This document shows positions 49,728 through 57,941 of a stretch of 57,941 bases of DNA, piece by piece. The notes beneath the pieces are model-generated. The model saw only the letters and a program-made list of their open reading frames with translations, was not told the DNA's origin and ran no database searches. Made by a program: the position numbers and the translations under genes. Source of the DNA: Actinomycetota bacterium (lineage in GTDB: Bacteria > Actinomycetota > Actinomycetes > Nanopelagicales > Nanopelagicaceae); contig CANCGX010000003.1 of assembly GCA_947377725.1 (NCBI GenBank), positions 1-57,941 on the forward strand, read 5' to 3'. Every line of letters starts with the position of its first letter. The first letter of the stretch is position 1.

Positions 49728-50314
49728 TAGCAGTTCTTGATTATGGGTCTGGCAATCTGAGATCGGCTCAACGGGCATTTGAGTTAACCGGACACGAAGT
49801 TGCTCTCACGTCAAAGGCAGAAGATTTTCTTCAAGCTGATGCGTATGTCGTCCCTGGTGTTGGGGCATTTGGTGCCTGCATGTTGCAACTTGAAGCCATT
49901 GGTGGGCGAGAGCTAATCGCTCAAGCCGTAGCAACGGGTAAACCTGTTTTTGGAATCTGTGTCGGAATGCAAATATTTTTTGAAAGCGGTAGCGAAAAAG
50001 GTAACCATAAAGGTCTTGGGTATTTCTCTGGAGATGTCAGTGTTTTGAAGGCGCCAATTCTTCCTCATATCGGTTGGAATGATGTTGTCGTGGATTCGAA
50101 CCTCTTCGAAGGAGTCGAGGATAAGAAGTTCTACTTTGTACATTCTTATGCGGCAAAAGAAGTTGTCAAAGGCGCGAATATCTCCTGGACCTATCACGGC
50201 GAAGAATTTGTCGCTGCGATCGAAAAAGAAAATATTTTTGCAACGCAGTTTCACCCGGAGAAGAGTGGAGATGCTGGAGCAAAATTGATTAAGAATTGGG
50301 CAAAAAAGATATGA
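49724..50314 (+). CDS. hisH: Imidazole glycerol phosphate synthase glutaminase subunit
   Basis: A 196-aa class I glutamine amidotransferase. VLDYGSGNLRSAQRAFE at the N-terminus, PGVGAFGACM, nucleophile Cys in FGICVGMQIFFE (about residue 79), and His/Glu in ATQFHPEKSG. Supplies ammonia to HisF (51030-51791). TTG start overlapping the hisB stop; no ATG or GTG is nearby. Overlaps hisA by ATGA. Confidence 0.94.
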   Translation: MIAVLDYGSGNLRSAQRAFELTGHEVALTSKAEDFLQADAYVVPGVGAFGACMLQLEAIGGRELIAQAVATGKPVFGICVGMQIFFESGSEKGNHKGLGYFSGDVSVLKAPILPHIGWNDVVVDSNLFEGVEDKKFYFVHSYAAKEVVKGANISWTYHGEEFVAAIEKENIFATQFHPEKSGDAGAKLIKNWAKKI

Positions 50315-51033
50315 AGAAACTTGAACTTTTACCGGCGATTGATGTTAAAGGCGGGAAGGCAGTTCGACTCGTACAAGGCGAACTCTCAGCAGAGAGTCAA
50401 TACGGAAATCCATTGGAAGTCGCCCAAGAGTTTGTCACAGCTGGAGCAGAATGGATTCACCTTGTGGATCTGGACGCTGCTTTCGGAATCGGGAGTAATG
50501 CGGATTTACTTGCTCAGGTTATTAAATCTGTTGACATACAAGTGGAGCTTTCTGGCGGAATACGAGATGACGAAACTCTTCGTAGAGCTTTAGCGACTGG
50601 TTGTACTCGAGTCAATTTAGGTACTGCCGCTCTCGAAGATCCAGAATGGACTGCAAAAGTAATTGGCGAATTCGGAGATCGGATAGCGGTTGGTCTAGAT
50701 GTAAGAGGTCACACACTTGCAGCACGAGGATGGACTCGTGAAGGTGGAGATCTTTTTGAAACTATTGAAAGATTAGATAGAAACGGATGTGCACGATATA
50801 TCGTCACGGACGTCGCAAAGGATGGAACCCTCGCCGGCCCAAACTTAGAATTGTTGAAGGAAGTATGCGCAGCGACTTCGAAGCCAATCGTTGCAAGTGG
50901 TGGAGTCTCAACATTGCAAGACCTGCTTCACATCAGAGCTCTCACTGAGATTGGCATCGAAGGATCAATTGTAGGTAAAGCTTTGTATGCGGGAGCGTTC
51001 ACCCTTGAAGAAGCACTGGCAATCACGGAATGA
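50311..51033 (+). CDS. priA: HisA/PriA isomerase, probably bifunctional (His and Trp pathways)
   Basis: A 240-aa TIM-barrel isomerase. LLPAIDVKGGKAVRLVQGE holds the first catalytic Asp and an Arg; VTDVAKDGTLAGPN holds the second Asp. The loop RGWTREGGDLFETIERLD has the Arg-Trp pair of actinobacterial PriA, which also does the TrpF reaction. No trpF is present beside trpC, trpB and trpA, consistent with dual function. Start at the ATG at 50311, overlapping the hisH stop; the frame begins five codons earlier. Confidence 0.9.
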   Translation: MKKLELLPAIDVKGGKAVRLVQGELSAESQYGNPLEVAQEFVTAGAEWIHLVDLDAAFGIGSNADLLAQVIKSVDIQVELSGGIRDDETLRRALATGCTRVNLGTAALEDPEWTAKVIGEFGDRIAVGLDVRGHTLAARGWTREGGDLFETIERLDRNGCARYIVTDVAKDGTLAGPNLELLKEVCAATSKPIVASGGVSTLQDLLHIRALTEIGIEGSIVGKALYAGAFTLEEALAITE

Positions 51034-51791
51034 CATTAGCAAAGCGAATTATTCCTTGTCTTGATGTAGATAAAGGGCGAGTAGTTAAAGGTGTTAATTT
51101 TGAAAACCTTGTCGATGCCGGAGATCCCGTAGAACTTGCGAAGCGCTATGGCGCAGAAGGCGCGGACGAACTTACGTTTTTAGATATCTCGGCGAGTGTG
51201 GATGAGCGATCAACAATGCTCGAAGTAGTAAGTAGAACTGCAGAGCAGGTTTTCATTCCGTTGACGGTAGGGGGTGGAATTCGCACAGTTGAAGATGTGA
51301 ATCGATTATTACGCGCGGGCGCAGATAAAGTTTCAATTAATACAGCTGCAATCATCAGGCCAGAATTGATTAATGAGATTGCCGATCGATTCGGTAACCA
51401 AGTCTTGGTTTTGTCTGTAGATGCGCGGAGGGCGGAAACTGCTTCAGGTTTTGAAGTGACGACCCACGGAGGCAGAAAGAGCGCGGCACTTGATGCTCTT
51501 GACTGGATGCAGGAGGCTGTTACCCGAGGCGTTGGCGAGATTCTGTTGAATTCTATGGATGCAGATGGCACAAAATCAGGGTATGACATTGACATGATTA
51601 AGGCAGCTCGTTCGGTTGTAAACGTTCCGATCATTGCTAGCGGGGGAGCGGGTTCATTGGTGGACTTTGCGACGGCTTTGGATGCAGGAGCCGATGCGCT
51701 CTTGGCGGCCAGCATCTTTCATTTTGGAACTTTCAGAATTTCCGAGGTGAAGAGTTATCTCGCGCAGGCCGGATATTCGGTTCGCGAGTAA
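51030..51791 (+). CDS. hisF: Imidazole glycerol phosphate synthase cyclase subunit
   Basis: A 253-aa TIM barrel forming IGP and AICAR with HisH. Catalytic Asp near the N-terminus (RIIPCLDVDKGRVVKGVNF) and near residue 130 (VLSVDARRAET); PLTVGGGIRTVEDVNRLLRA and LNSMDADGTKSGYD are family signatures. ATGA overlap with hisA. hisI follows after 24 bp. Confidence 0.96.
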   Translation: MTLAKRIIPCLDVDKGRVVKGVNFENLVDAGDPVELAKRYGAEGADELTFLDISASVDERSTMLEVVSRTAEQVFIPLTVGGGIRTVEDVNRLLRAGADKVSINTAAIIRPELINEIADRFGNQVLVLSVDARRAETASGFEVTTHGGRKSAALDALDWMQEAVTRGVGEILLNSMDADGTKSGYDIDMIKAARSVVNVPIIASGGAGSLVDFATALDAGADALLAASIFHFGTFRISEVKSYLAQAGYSVRE

Positions 51792-51815
51792 ACCTATGTA
51801 CGGCAGAATATCCCT

Positions 51816-52145
51816 GTGAATATCCCTTCTCAGATACGTGAGCGACTTTCGAACGGTGAGCTTATTGCTGCCATCGCCCAAGATGCTGTGAATGGTGAAG
51901 TCTTGATGCTTGCTTGGATGAATGAGGAAGCACTAAATATGACTCTTGAAACAGGTCACGTCACCTACTGGAGTAGAAGTCGAAATTCTCTTTGGATTAA
52001 AGGCGAAACATCTGGCCATAGTCAAAAGCTAATATCGATGTCATTCGACTGCGACGGAGATGCGCTCCTATTGAAAATCGAGCAGGACGGGGCTGCCTGT
52101 CACACAGGCGAACGAACCTGCTTTCATCGGGAGGTCACATCATGA
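51816..52145 (+). CDS. hisI: Phosphoribosyl-AMP cyclohydrolase
   Basis: A 109-aa monofunctional HisI (no HisE fusion). LMLAWMNEEALNMTLETGHV, TYWSRSRNSLWIKGETSGH, and the metal-binding Cys/Asp residues in FDCDGDALLLKIEQDGAACH and ERTCFH are all present. GTG start; CAGAAT lies exactly 6 nt before it, a possible weak internal leaderless promoter. Overlaps trpE by ATGA, joining the his and trp genes. Confidence 0.95.
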   Translation: MNIPSQIRERLSNGELIAAIAQDAVNGEVLMLAWMNEEALNMTLETGHVTYWSRSRNSLWIKGETSGHSQKLISMSFDCDGDALLLKIEQDGAACHTGERTCFHREVTS

Positions 52146-53635
52146 TGACGATTGAAGAATTTAGAGATTATGCAAAGAACTTTAATGTTATTCCGGTTTT
52201 TCAAAAGTTTATTGCAGATAGCGAGACACCTCTTGGTCTCTATCGCAAACTTGCAAATGACCGCCCAGGTACATTTCTCCTTGAATCGGCCGAACACGGC
52301 GGCGTTTGGTCGAGATATTCCTTTATTGGTGTAAACAGTGCGGCAACTCTTACAGAAGTTAATGGTTTGGCCGAATGGGTAGGAACGGCACCAGCTGGAG
52401 CCCCACATGGAATCGATCCATTGGAAGCAGTAAGGATTACAGCAGCGCAATTGAAATCGCCACATATTGAACAACTCCCTCCGCTTACTGGAGGACTTGT
52501 TGGATACATGGGATATGAAATTGTTCGTCGTTTAGAGAAAATTCCTAATATTGCTAATAAAGATGTCGAACTTCCAGAAATTTCCTACATGCTCACCTCA
52601 GACCTTGCAATTTACGATCATTTCGAAGGGTCGCTCACGTTGATTGCAAATGCAATTAATTGGGATGGAAGCGATGAACGTGTGGATGAAGCGTATGAAG
52701 ATGCCATGCGCAGACTTGAAGCAATGAAAATTAGTGCAAACCAACCCCTCACTGCGCACATAACTCTTCCTACAGAGAAGCAAAGCGCAAACTTTGAACG
52801 CAACATGACATCTGAAGAGTATTGCCGGAAAGTTGAATTAATTAAAGAAGAAATTCGCTCTGGAGAAGCATTCCAAGTAGTGCTTTCTCAACGATTCACA
52901 ATGGAGTGCTCTGCTTCGCCTTACGATGTTTATCGTGCACTTCGCTTGCAAAATCCAAGTCCCTATATGTATTTGTTTAGATTTCACGATGGCCTAGATA
53001 TTGTTGGATCTAGTCCAGAAGCACTTGTTAAAATAACTGATGGCGAAGTAATGATTCACCCAATCGCCGGGACTCGGCCACGATCTGACAACCCAGAAAT
53101 TGATGCGCAAAATGGTGAGGAATTATTAGCCGATCCGAAAGAGCGTGCGGAACATTTGATGCTAGTCGATTTGGGTAGAAACGACCTCGGTCGAGTTTGT
53201 GAAGCCGGATCAGTTGAAGTCGTTGAATTCATGCATTTAGAACGCTACTCACACGTCATGCATATTGTTTCTACCGTAATTGGAAAGTTAGATAAGAAAC
53301 GTTCTCCTGTTGATGCTCTCTATGCAGTATTTCCAGCCGGCACATTATCTGGTGCACCTAAGCCGCGTGCAATGGCAATCATAGAAGAGCAAGAACCTAC
53401 TCGCCGTGGAATTTATGGCGGCACAATTGGGTACTTGGATTTCCGAGGAAACATTGATGCTTGTATTGCAATTCGCACTGCTGTCATCAAAGATGGAAAA
53501 GCGTATGTTCAGGCTGGTGCAGGCATTGTTGCTGATTCGGTTCCTGAAAGTGAAGAAGCAGAGTGTAGAAATAAAGCAGCCGCAGTTCTGGGCGCAATTG
53601 CAACTGCTAATTCAATGAAGGCGCTTTCCTCATGA
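52142..53635 (+). CDS. trpE: Anthranilate synthase component I
   Basis: A 497-aa chorismate-using enzyme making anthranilate with a TrpG subunit encoded elsewhere. The LLESAEHGGVWSRYSFIG element is the Trp feedback site. Catalytic motifs: EAFQVVLSQRF, HPIAGTRPR, LMLVDLGRNDLGRVCE, AGTLSGAPKPRAM and GGTIGYLDFRGNIDACIAIR. Two tandem ATGs (52142, 52145) overlap the hisI stop. The stop overlaps a small membrane-protein gene (ATGA). Confidence 0.95.
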   Translation: MMTIEEFRDYAKNFNVIPVFQKFIADSETPLGLYRKLANDRPGTFLLESAEHGGVWSRYSFIGVNSAATLTEVNGLAEWVGTAPAGAPHGIDPLEAVRITAAQLKSPHIEQLPPLTGGLVGYMGYEIVRRLEKIPNIANKDVELPEISYMLTSDLAIYDHFEGSLTLIANAINWDGSDERVDEAYEDAMRRLEAMKISANQPLTAHITLPTEKQSANFERNMTSEEYCRKVELIKEEIRSGEAFQVVLSQRFTMECSASPYDVYRALRLQNPSPYMYLFRFHDGLDIVGSSPEALVKITDGEVMIHPIAGTRPRSDNPEIDAQNGEELLADPKERAEHLMLVDLGRNDLGRVCEAGSVEVVEFMHLERYSHVMHIVSTVIGKLDKKRSPVDALYAVFPAGTLSGAPKPRAMAIIEEQEPTRRGIYGGTIGYLDFRGNIDACIAIRTAVIKDGKAYVQAGAGIVADSVPESEEAECRNKAAAVLGAIATANSMKALSS

Positions 53636-53778
53636 AGTTATTTGCTCTCTTCCTCTTCATAGGAGTTATTTCTTTTCTCATGATCAAATTGGGACGTAAA
53701 AGTGGACCATCGAAGTACGATAGAAAACCTTCCACTCCTTGGAACTCTCTTAGCGAAGGTGAGGATCCAACGTTATGA
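53632..53778 (+). CDS. 48-aa membrane protein between trpE and trpC
   Basis: Small gene joined by ATGA overlaps to trpE (53632-53635) and trpC (53775-53778), which strongly supports translation. The product has an N-terminal hydrophobic helix (LFALFLFIGVISFLMI), a basic stretch (KLGRKSGPSKYDRK) and the tail PWNSLSEGEDPTL. In other actinobacteria this slot holds a larger Trp-region membrane protein (about 150-200 aa) whose C-terminus, as I recall, has a similar W-x2-L-x2-G-E-D-P-T ending; this may be a reduced version. Function unknown. Confidence 0.8.
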   Translation: MKLFALFLFIGVISFLMIKLGRKSGPSKYDRKPSTPWNSLSEGEDPTL

Positions 53779-54566
53779 GCACAGTTCTTGATTCGATCAT
53801 TGAAGGTGTTCTCGAAGATGTTAAAAGGCGGGAAGTTCCCCTGTCGCAAATGCGCGAGCTATTGCAATCTGCTCCTGAATTACGCGGAGCTCTCAATTCT
53901 CTGTCGCAACCTGGAACGCAAATAATCTCAGAAGTTAAGCGGTCTTCCCCGAGCAAAGGTGCGCTAGCCGATATTCCTAGCCCTGGAAAATTAGCGGAGC
54001 AGTATCAAGAAGGCGGAGCAGCCGTCGTTAGCGTGCTCACGGAAGAAAGAAGATTTAAAGGATCCATTGCAGATTTCCACGAAGTTCGGAGTGCAATTGA
54101 TATTCCAGTTCTTCGTAAAGATTTTATTGTCACAGATTTTCAAATCCTCGAGTCTCGAGTTATTGGAGCGGATTTGTTGCTTCTTATTGTTGCTGGTTTG
54201 AGCCCTTCACAATATGTAGATTTTCATCAGATGGCTACAGAACTGGGAATGGATGTCTTGGTTGAAGTTCATAATCAAGAAGAGCTGGAACGCGCATTTG
54301 AAATTAATCCAAGGATTGTTGGGGTCAATTCAAGAAATTTGAAGACCTTGGAATTGGACCCAAGAGTTTTCGAGGAACTTTTACCCCAGATTCCCGCCAA
54401 CGTTATTCGAGTGGCAGAGTCAGGGATCTCTGAAAGAGATGAAGTTGCACACATTGAAGCCTTGGGCGGCAAAGCTATTCTGGTGGGAGAAACTCTCGTG
54501 AAAGCCGGCAACCCTCAACATGCAATTTCTCGATTATTGGGCCGTGATGAGACTGGTACTTTGTGA
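53775..54566 (+). CDS. trpC: Indole-3-glycerol phosphate synthase
   Basis: A 263-aa TIM barrel, monofunctional (no TrpF fusion). IISEVKRSSPSKGAL carries catalytic Glu and Lys; VLRKDFIVTDFQILESRVIG, LVEVHNQEELERA, GVNSRNLKTLELD and VAESGISERDEV are family motifs. ATGA overlap with the 48-aa gene, GTGA overlap with trpB. Confidence 0.96.
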   Translation: MSTVLDSIIEGVLEDVKRREVPLSQMRELLQSAPELRGALNSLSQPGTQIISEVKRSSPSKGALADIPSPGKLAEQYQEGGAAVVSVLTEERRFKGSIADFHEVRSAIDIPVLRKDFIVTDFQILESRVIGADLLLLIVAGLSPSQYVDFHQMATELGMDVLVEVHNQEELERAFEINPRIVGVNSRNLKTLELDPRVFEELLPQIPANVIRVAESGISERDEVAHIEALGGKAILVGETLVKAGNPQHAISRLLGRDETGTL

Positions 54567-55759
54567 CCGTGAATCAGAGCGAAATCATTGGCCACTTTGG
54601 CCCGTACGGCGGACGGTTTGTTCCGGAGGCTCTCATTGAAGCCCTTGACTCTTTAACCCAGGCTTATGAAGATGCGAAAGCAGATCCAACTTTTGCTGCC
54701 GAACTGGAATATTTGCACCGGACGTACACGGGACGCCCAAGCATCATCACCGAAGTTCCTCGCTTTGCGGAACATGCGGGTAATGCGCGAATCATTCTCA
54801 AGCGAGAAGATCTCAATCACACTGGTAGTCATAAAATAAATAACGTTCTTGGACAGGCGCTCTTAGTAAAGCGAATGGGTAAGAAGAGAATTATTGCTGA
54901 GACCGGAGCGGGACAACACGGAGTTGCATCTGCAACTGCTGCTGCGCTCATGGGGCTTGAATGTGTCGTCTATATGGGCGAGGAAGATACAAAACGTCAA
55001 TCTTTAAACGTTGCACGCATGAAATTATTGGGAGCCGAAGTTGTTCCCGTAACGCAGGGTTCGAAAACGCTGAAAGATGCAATCAATGAGGCGATGCGTG
55101 ATTGGGTTACAAACGTTGATACAACGCATTACCTGCTCGGCACCGTCGCTGGGCCTCATCCATTTCCAACGATGGTCCGCGATTTTCACCGAATCATTGG
55201 GGTCGAAGCCAGAGCCCAAGTATTGGAACTAACAGGCAAATTACCTGATGCAGTTCTTGCATGTGTTGGTGGCGGATCAAACGCAATTGGAATATTCCAC
55301 CCATTTATTGATGATGCTTCAGTTCGCTTAATTGGCTTGGAGGCCGGTGGAAGTGGAATTGCATCCGGTAAACACGCAGCAACGATTTCAGGTGGGACTC
55401 CAGGAGTTTTGCACGGAACTCGCTCATACGTTTTGCAGGATGAAAATGGTCAAACAGTTGAGTCGCATTCCATTTCTGCTGGATTGGATTACCCAGGCGT
55501 TGGGCCAGAACATGCATACCTCAGTGATATTGGAAGAGCTGAATACCAACCAATCACCGATGATGAAGCGATGGAAGCATTTTCACTCATGTCCAAAACT
55601 GAAGGAATCATTCCTGCAATCGAAACTGCTCACGCTTTAGCCGGAGCTATAAAGATTGGAAAAGAGCTTGGCAGTGAAGCCACATTGCTTATTAATTTTT
55701 CAGGACGCGGAGACAAAGATGTCGACACCGCTGCGCGATACTTTGGAATACCTTTATAA
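54563..55759 (+). CDS. trpB: Tryptophan synthase beta chain
   Basis: A 398-aa PLP enzyme joining indole and serine. PLP lysine K91 in LNHTGSHKINNVLGQ, AETGAGQHGVASATAAALMG, the phosphate-binding VGGGSNAIG, and GLDYPGVGPEHAYL. It is the standard TrpB1 type that pairs with TrpA. GTG start overlapping the trpC stop. trpA starts directly after its TAA. Confidence 0.97.
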   Translation: MTVNQSEIIGHFGPYGGRFVPEALIEALDSLTQAYEDAKADPTFAAELEYLHRTYTGRPSIITEVPRFAEHAGNARIILKREDLNHTGSHKINNVLGQALLVKRMGKKRIIAETGAGQHGVASATAAALMGLECVVYMGEEDTKRQSLNVARMKLLGAEVVPVTQGSKTLKDAINEAMRDWVTNVDTTHYLLGTVAGPHPFPTMVRDFHRIIGVEARAQVLELTGKLPDAVLACVGGGSNAIGIFHPFIDDASVRLIGLEAGGSGIASGKHAATISGGTPGVLHGTRSYVLQDENGQTVESHSISAGLDYPGVGPEHAYLSDIGRAEYQPITDDEAMEAFSLMSKTEGIIPAIETAHALAGAIKIGKELGSEATLLINFSGRGDKDVDTAARYFGIPL

Positions 55760-56554
55760 ATGACTCCACTTTCGCAACTTTTTGAGAAGACGCGTGCAGA
55801 AAATCGTGCAGCGCTCATTGGCTACCTTCCGGCTGGATTTCCATCCCAACAGGAATGCATAGATGCAATTACTGCCATGGTTGAAGGTGGCGTGGATGCA
55901 ATTGAGATCGGGTTTCCTTACAGCGACCCTGTGATGGATGGACCAATCATTCAAGCCGCTGCCGATCTATCTTTGAGTCAAGGTACGGGAGCTCGTGAAG
56001 TTTTTAGCACGCTTTCCGCAATCACAGCTCTTGGAACCCCAGCAGTAGTGATGACATATTGGAATCCTATTGAGCGATATGGCGTCGAGAATTTTGCCAA
56101 GAGTATTTCGGAAGCTGGTGGCTCTGGAGTTATTACTCCAGATTTAACTATTGAAGAAGCCGGCCCTTGGCGCGCTGCAGTGAAGAGTGAAGAGATCAAC
56201 AGCATTTTTGTTGTAGCCCCAAGCACGAAGGATGAACGTCTTGCACAAGTAACTGCCGAGTGCAGCGGCTTCATCTACGCGGCATCTCTCATGGGGGTAA
56301 CCGGAACTCGCACAACAGTTTCATCTTCCGCCCGTGATCTTGTTGGACGCATTCGAAAGGTTTCCTCTACGCCGGTAGCTGTTGGCCTGGGGGTTTCGAC
56401 GAGAGATCAAGCTCATGAAGTTGCTCAGTATGCCGATGGCGTAATTGTCGGATCGGCATTCATCCGCCTGCTTCAGGAGAGCCAATCAATGGGAGAAGGC
56501 CTCATTCGCGTTAAAGAATTGGCGCAATCCCTTGCTGAAGGCGTCCGTCGTTAG
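55760..56554 (+). CDS. trpA: Tryptophan synthase alpha chain
   Basis: A 264-aa TIM barrel cleaving indole-glycerol phosphate. Catalytic Glu in DAIEIGFPYSDPVMDGPIIQ (about residue 50) and Asp in GVITPDLTIEEAG (about residue 127); GVGLGVSTRDQA-like loop as VGLGVSTRDQAHEV. The ATG directly follows the trpB stop. Last gene of the his-trp operon; 80 bp to the next gene. Confidence 0.96.
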   Translation: MTPLSQLFEKTRAENRAALIGYLPAGFPSQQECIDAITAMVEGGVDAIEIGFPYSDPVMDGPIIQAAADLSLSQGTGAREVFSTLSAITALGTPAVVMTYWNPIERYGVENFAKSISEAGGSGVITPDLTIEEAGPWRAAVKSEEINSIFVVAPSTKDERLAQVTAECSGFIYAASLMGVTGTRTTVSSSARDLVGRIRKVSSTPVAVGLGVSTRDQAHEVAQYADGVIVGSAFIRLLQESQSMGEGLIRVKELAQSLAEGVRR

Positions 56555-56634
56555 ATTTTGTGCTGTAAATTAGAACTTATTACTAAACTGTTGAATTACG
56601 GATATATAAACAGGTTGAGAAAGAGGAGAAGTAA

Positions 56635-57306
56635 ATGGCTCAGCAAAAAGGCGGAGATAAAATCACACGCAATATTGTGATTGGAATGGTTCTACTCGTT
56701 GTTCTTTCTGGCGTCGGAGCTTCACTATTTTCAAGCCACTCCACGAATTCCGCAGCAAAACCTGTAGCCGCATCAAAGGCAGACGGATATGGAATTATGT
56801 TCAATCCATCAGCACCTGTGCGCCTGGATTTCTGGGAAGACTTCCAATGTCCAAATTGTCGCAACTTTGAAGCGGTAAACAACACTTACATTAATTCTTT
56901 GATTGAAGCCGGAAAGATTAAGGCTGTCTTCCATCCAATGTCCTTTATTGGACCAGAATCTGTTATGGCGGCTAATGCTGCAGGCTGCGCAGCTGACTCT
57001 GGAAAATTCCTGGCTTACCACTCTTCACTTTATGCAAATCAATCCAAGACTGAAAATTCAGGACTATGGAATGCCCAAGTGCTCACTGTTCTTGGAATCG
57101 GAGCCGGGATTAACGATAAGAAGTTCGCAGGCTGCGTTAAAGATAATAAATTTGCAGGCTGGGTATCAAATATCGAAACTGACGCAACGAAGGTTGGAGT
57201 CAATTCGACGCCGACTGTTTTTGTTGATGGCAATTTGATGCCATCAGAAAATTACTTGGATCTAGCTAAATTTAAGGCGTACCTTGCCAAGGCTGGAGTG
57301 AAGTAA
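56635..57306 (+). CDS. DsbA-like thioredoxin-fold protein, membrane-anchored
   Basis: A 223-aa protein. One N-terminal helix (about residues 14-31, VIGMVLLVVLSGVGASLFS) should anchor or export it; a short linker follows, then a DsbA/BdbD-like domain with the CxxC site FWEDFQCPNCRNFE near residues 72-77 and the cis-Pro loop VNSTPTVFVDG. Two further Cys (GCAADS, FAGCVKD) may form a structural disulfide. Likely role: extracytoplasmic thiol oxidation; reductase or isomerase function is possible. AGAGGAG ribosome-binding site upstream; the 80-bp gap may hold a promoter. Confidence 0.88.
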   Translation: MAQQKGGDKITRNIVIGMVLLVVLSGVGASLFSSHSTNSAAKPVAASKADGYGIMFNPSAPVRLDFWEDFQCPNCRNFEAVNNTYINSLIEAGKIKAVFHPMSFIGPESVMAANAAGCAADSGKFLAYHSSLYANQSKTENSGLWNAQVLTVLGIGAGINDKKFAGCVKDNKFAGWVSNIETDATKVGVNSTPTVFVDGNLMPSENYLDLAKFKAYLAKAGVK

Positions 57307-57330
57307 CCGGCAAGAACGAGGATATTTGAA

Positions 57331-57941
57331 ATGCACCGTTTCTTTCCGTCACCGACGGTTAGCGCGGTGCATTTTGGTTTTCTCACAATTCATTTTTATG
57401 CCCTATCAATTCTTCTAGGAATTGTTGTAGCGATTTACGTGGGGCGTCGTCGCTACTTTCACGTAGGTGGAGATCCAGAGGATATTTCTGACGTTGCAGT
57501 GTGGTCGATTCCGGCAGGAATAATTGGTGGTCGGCTTTACCATGTGATTACTTCGCCAGATGCATATTTTGGAAACCATGGAAAACCATTGGATGCTCTC
57601 AAAATCTGGCAAGGTGGAATGGGAATTTGGGGAGCTGTTGCTCTTGGAACTGCTGTCGCTTTCGCTTCTTTCAGAAGCAAACCAAGGAAAGTTTCTTTCG
57701 GAGAATTTGCAGATGCGTTAGCGCCAGGGCTGTTATTGGCTCAAGCAATTGGACGATGGGGCAATTGGTTCAATGTTGAATTATTCGGAAGACCTTCGAC
57801 GTTGCCGTGGGCCCTTGAAGTTCCGATCTCCTCTCGACCGCATGGCTATGAAAATTTCGCTACTTTCCATCCGACTTTTCTCTATGAATCACTCTGGTGT
57901 CTGACTGGAGCGGCTTTGATTTTCTTCATGCCAAAACTCAG
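57331..57941 (+). CDS. lgt: Prolipoprotein diacylglyceryl transferase, 3' end beyond the window
   Basis: About 203 codons are visible. Lgt attaches diacylglycerol to lipoprotein Cys before LspA (41621-42145) cleaves the signal peptide. Membrane helices begin at FGFLTIHFYALSILLGIVV; GGRLYHVITS, the signature IGRWGNWFNVELFGRP and HPTFLYESLW follow, all typical of the catalytic core. GAGGAT lies 9 nt before the ATG. Lgt following trpA is usual in actinobacteria. The C-terminus is cut by the window edge. Confidence 0.95.
   Translation, partial: MHRFFPSPTVSAVHFGFLTIHFYALSILLGIVVAIYVGRRRYFHVGGDPEDISDVAVWSIPAGIIGGRLYHVITSPDAYFGNHGKPLDALKIWQGGMGIWGAVALGTAVAFASFRSKPRKVSFGEFADALAPGLLLAQAIGRWGNWFNVELFGRPSTLPWALEVPISSRPHGYENFATFHPTFLYESLWCLTGAALIFFMPKL

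Noticed and set aside
56555..56634. Promoter before the DsbA-like gene (TTGTGC-17-TACTAA, or TATAAA further on)
   Set aside because: Neither hexamer pair is convincing: TACTAA lacks the final T and TATAAA has no -35, so no site is listed.
1..57941. tRNA or rRNA genes, CRISPR arrays, insertion sequences, prophage genes
   Set aside because: None recognised: genes are nearly contiguous, the gaps are short and lack clover-leaf or spaced-repeat patterns, and no transposase or integrase motif was seen.

Overview
The window reads as a piece of a small, compact actinobacterial chromosome with moderately low G+C. The cell-division/peptidoglycan (dcw) cluster has the actinobacterial order (DUF3040, mraZ, rsmH, ftsL-like, ftsI, murE, murF, mraY, murD, ftsW, murG, murC, ftsQ, ftsZ, pgeF, yggS, sepF, yggT) followed by a dksA-like gene, lspA, rluD, dnaE and a his-trp-lgt block. 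HisA has the bifunctional PriA signature and MurE has the meso-DAP motif. Gene spacing is very tight (ATGA, TAATG, GTGA and TTGA overlaps). Together with carotenoid genes this resembles the freshwater acI / Nanopelagicales type of streamlined actinobacteria; that assignment is inference.

Layout. 1-9044: carotenoid region. crtI (cut by the window edge) and crtE run leftward; metF and a CDP-alcohol transferase run rightward; then a leftward operon YbaK-like, alpha/beta hydrolase, CrtA-like, CruF-like, GT2, CrtD-like, which looks like a set for tailoring a carotenoid with hydroxyl, keto and sugar groups. 9080-12393: leftward accessory genes (two-TM protein, small LuxR-type regulator, aquaporin, TSUP exporter, DoxX). 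12451-17710: an SOS-controlled mutagenesis operon (DUF6504, dnaE2, dinB) running into a DUF3040 gene. 17717-20309: a leftward ABC-2 exporter inserted before mraZ. 20344-37437: dcw cluster, with a probable MraZ operator array, a structured RNA before rsmH, and a separate ftsZ promoter. 37426-40563: ileS, inverted, where divIVA would be expected. 40764-46647: H1-tailed DksA-like protein, lspA, rluD, dnaE. 46697-56554: his-trp operon including an unlisted 48-codon membrane-protein gene between trpE and trpC. 56635-57941: DsbA-like thioredoxin-fold protein and the start of lgt.

Regulatory signals recur: several operon-first genes have a TAnnnT hexamer exactly 6 nt before the start codon, which predicts leaderless mRNAs. 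The SOS operon goes further, with the start codon lying inside the LexA palindrome. The rsmH leader can fold into a multibranch structure carrying two copies of a sequence complementary to the rsmH Shine-Dalgarno site. No rRNA, tRNA, CRISPR array, insertion sequence or prophage gene was seen. No gene-free stretch exceeds 300 bases.
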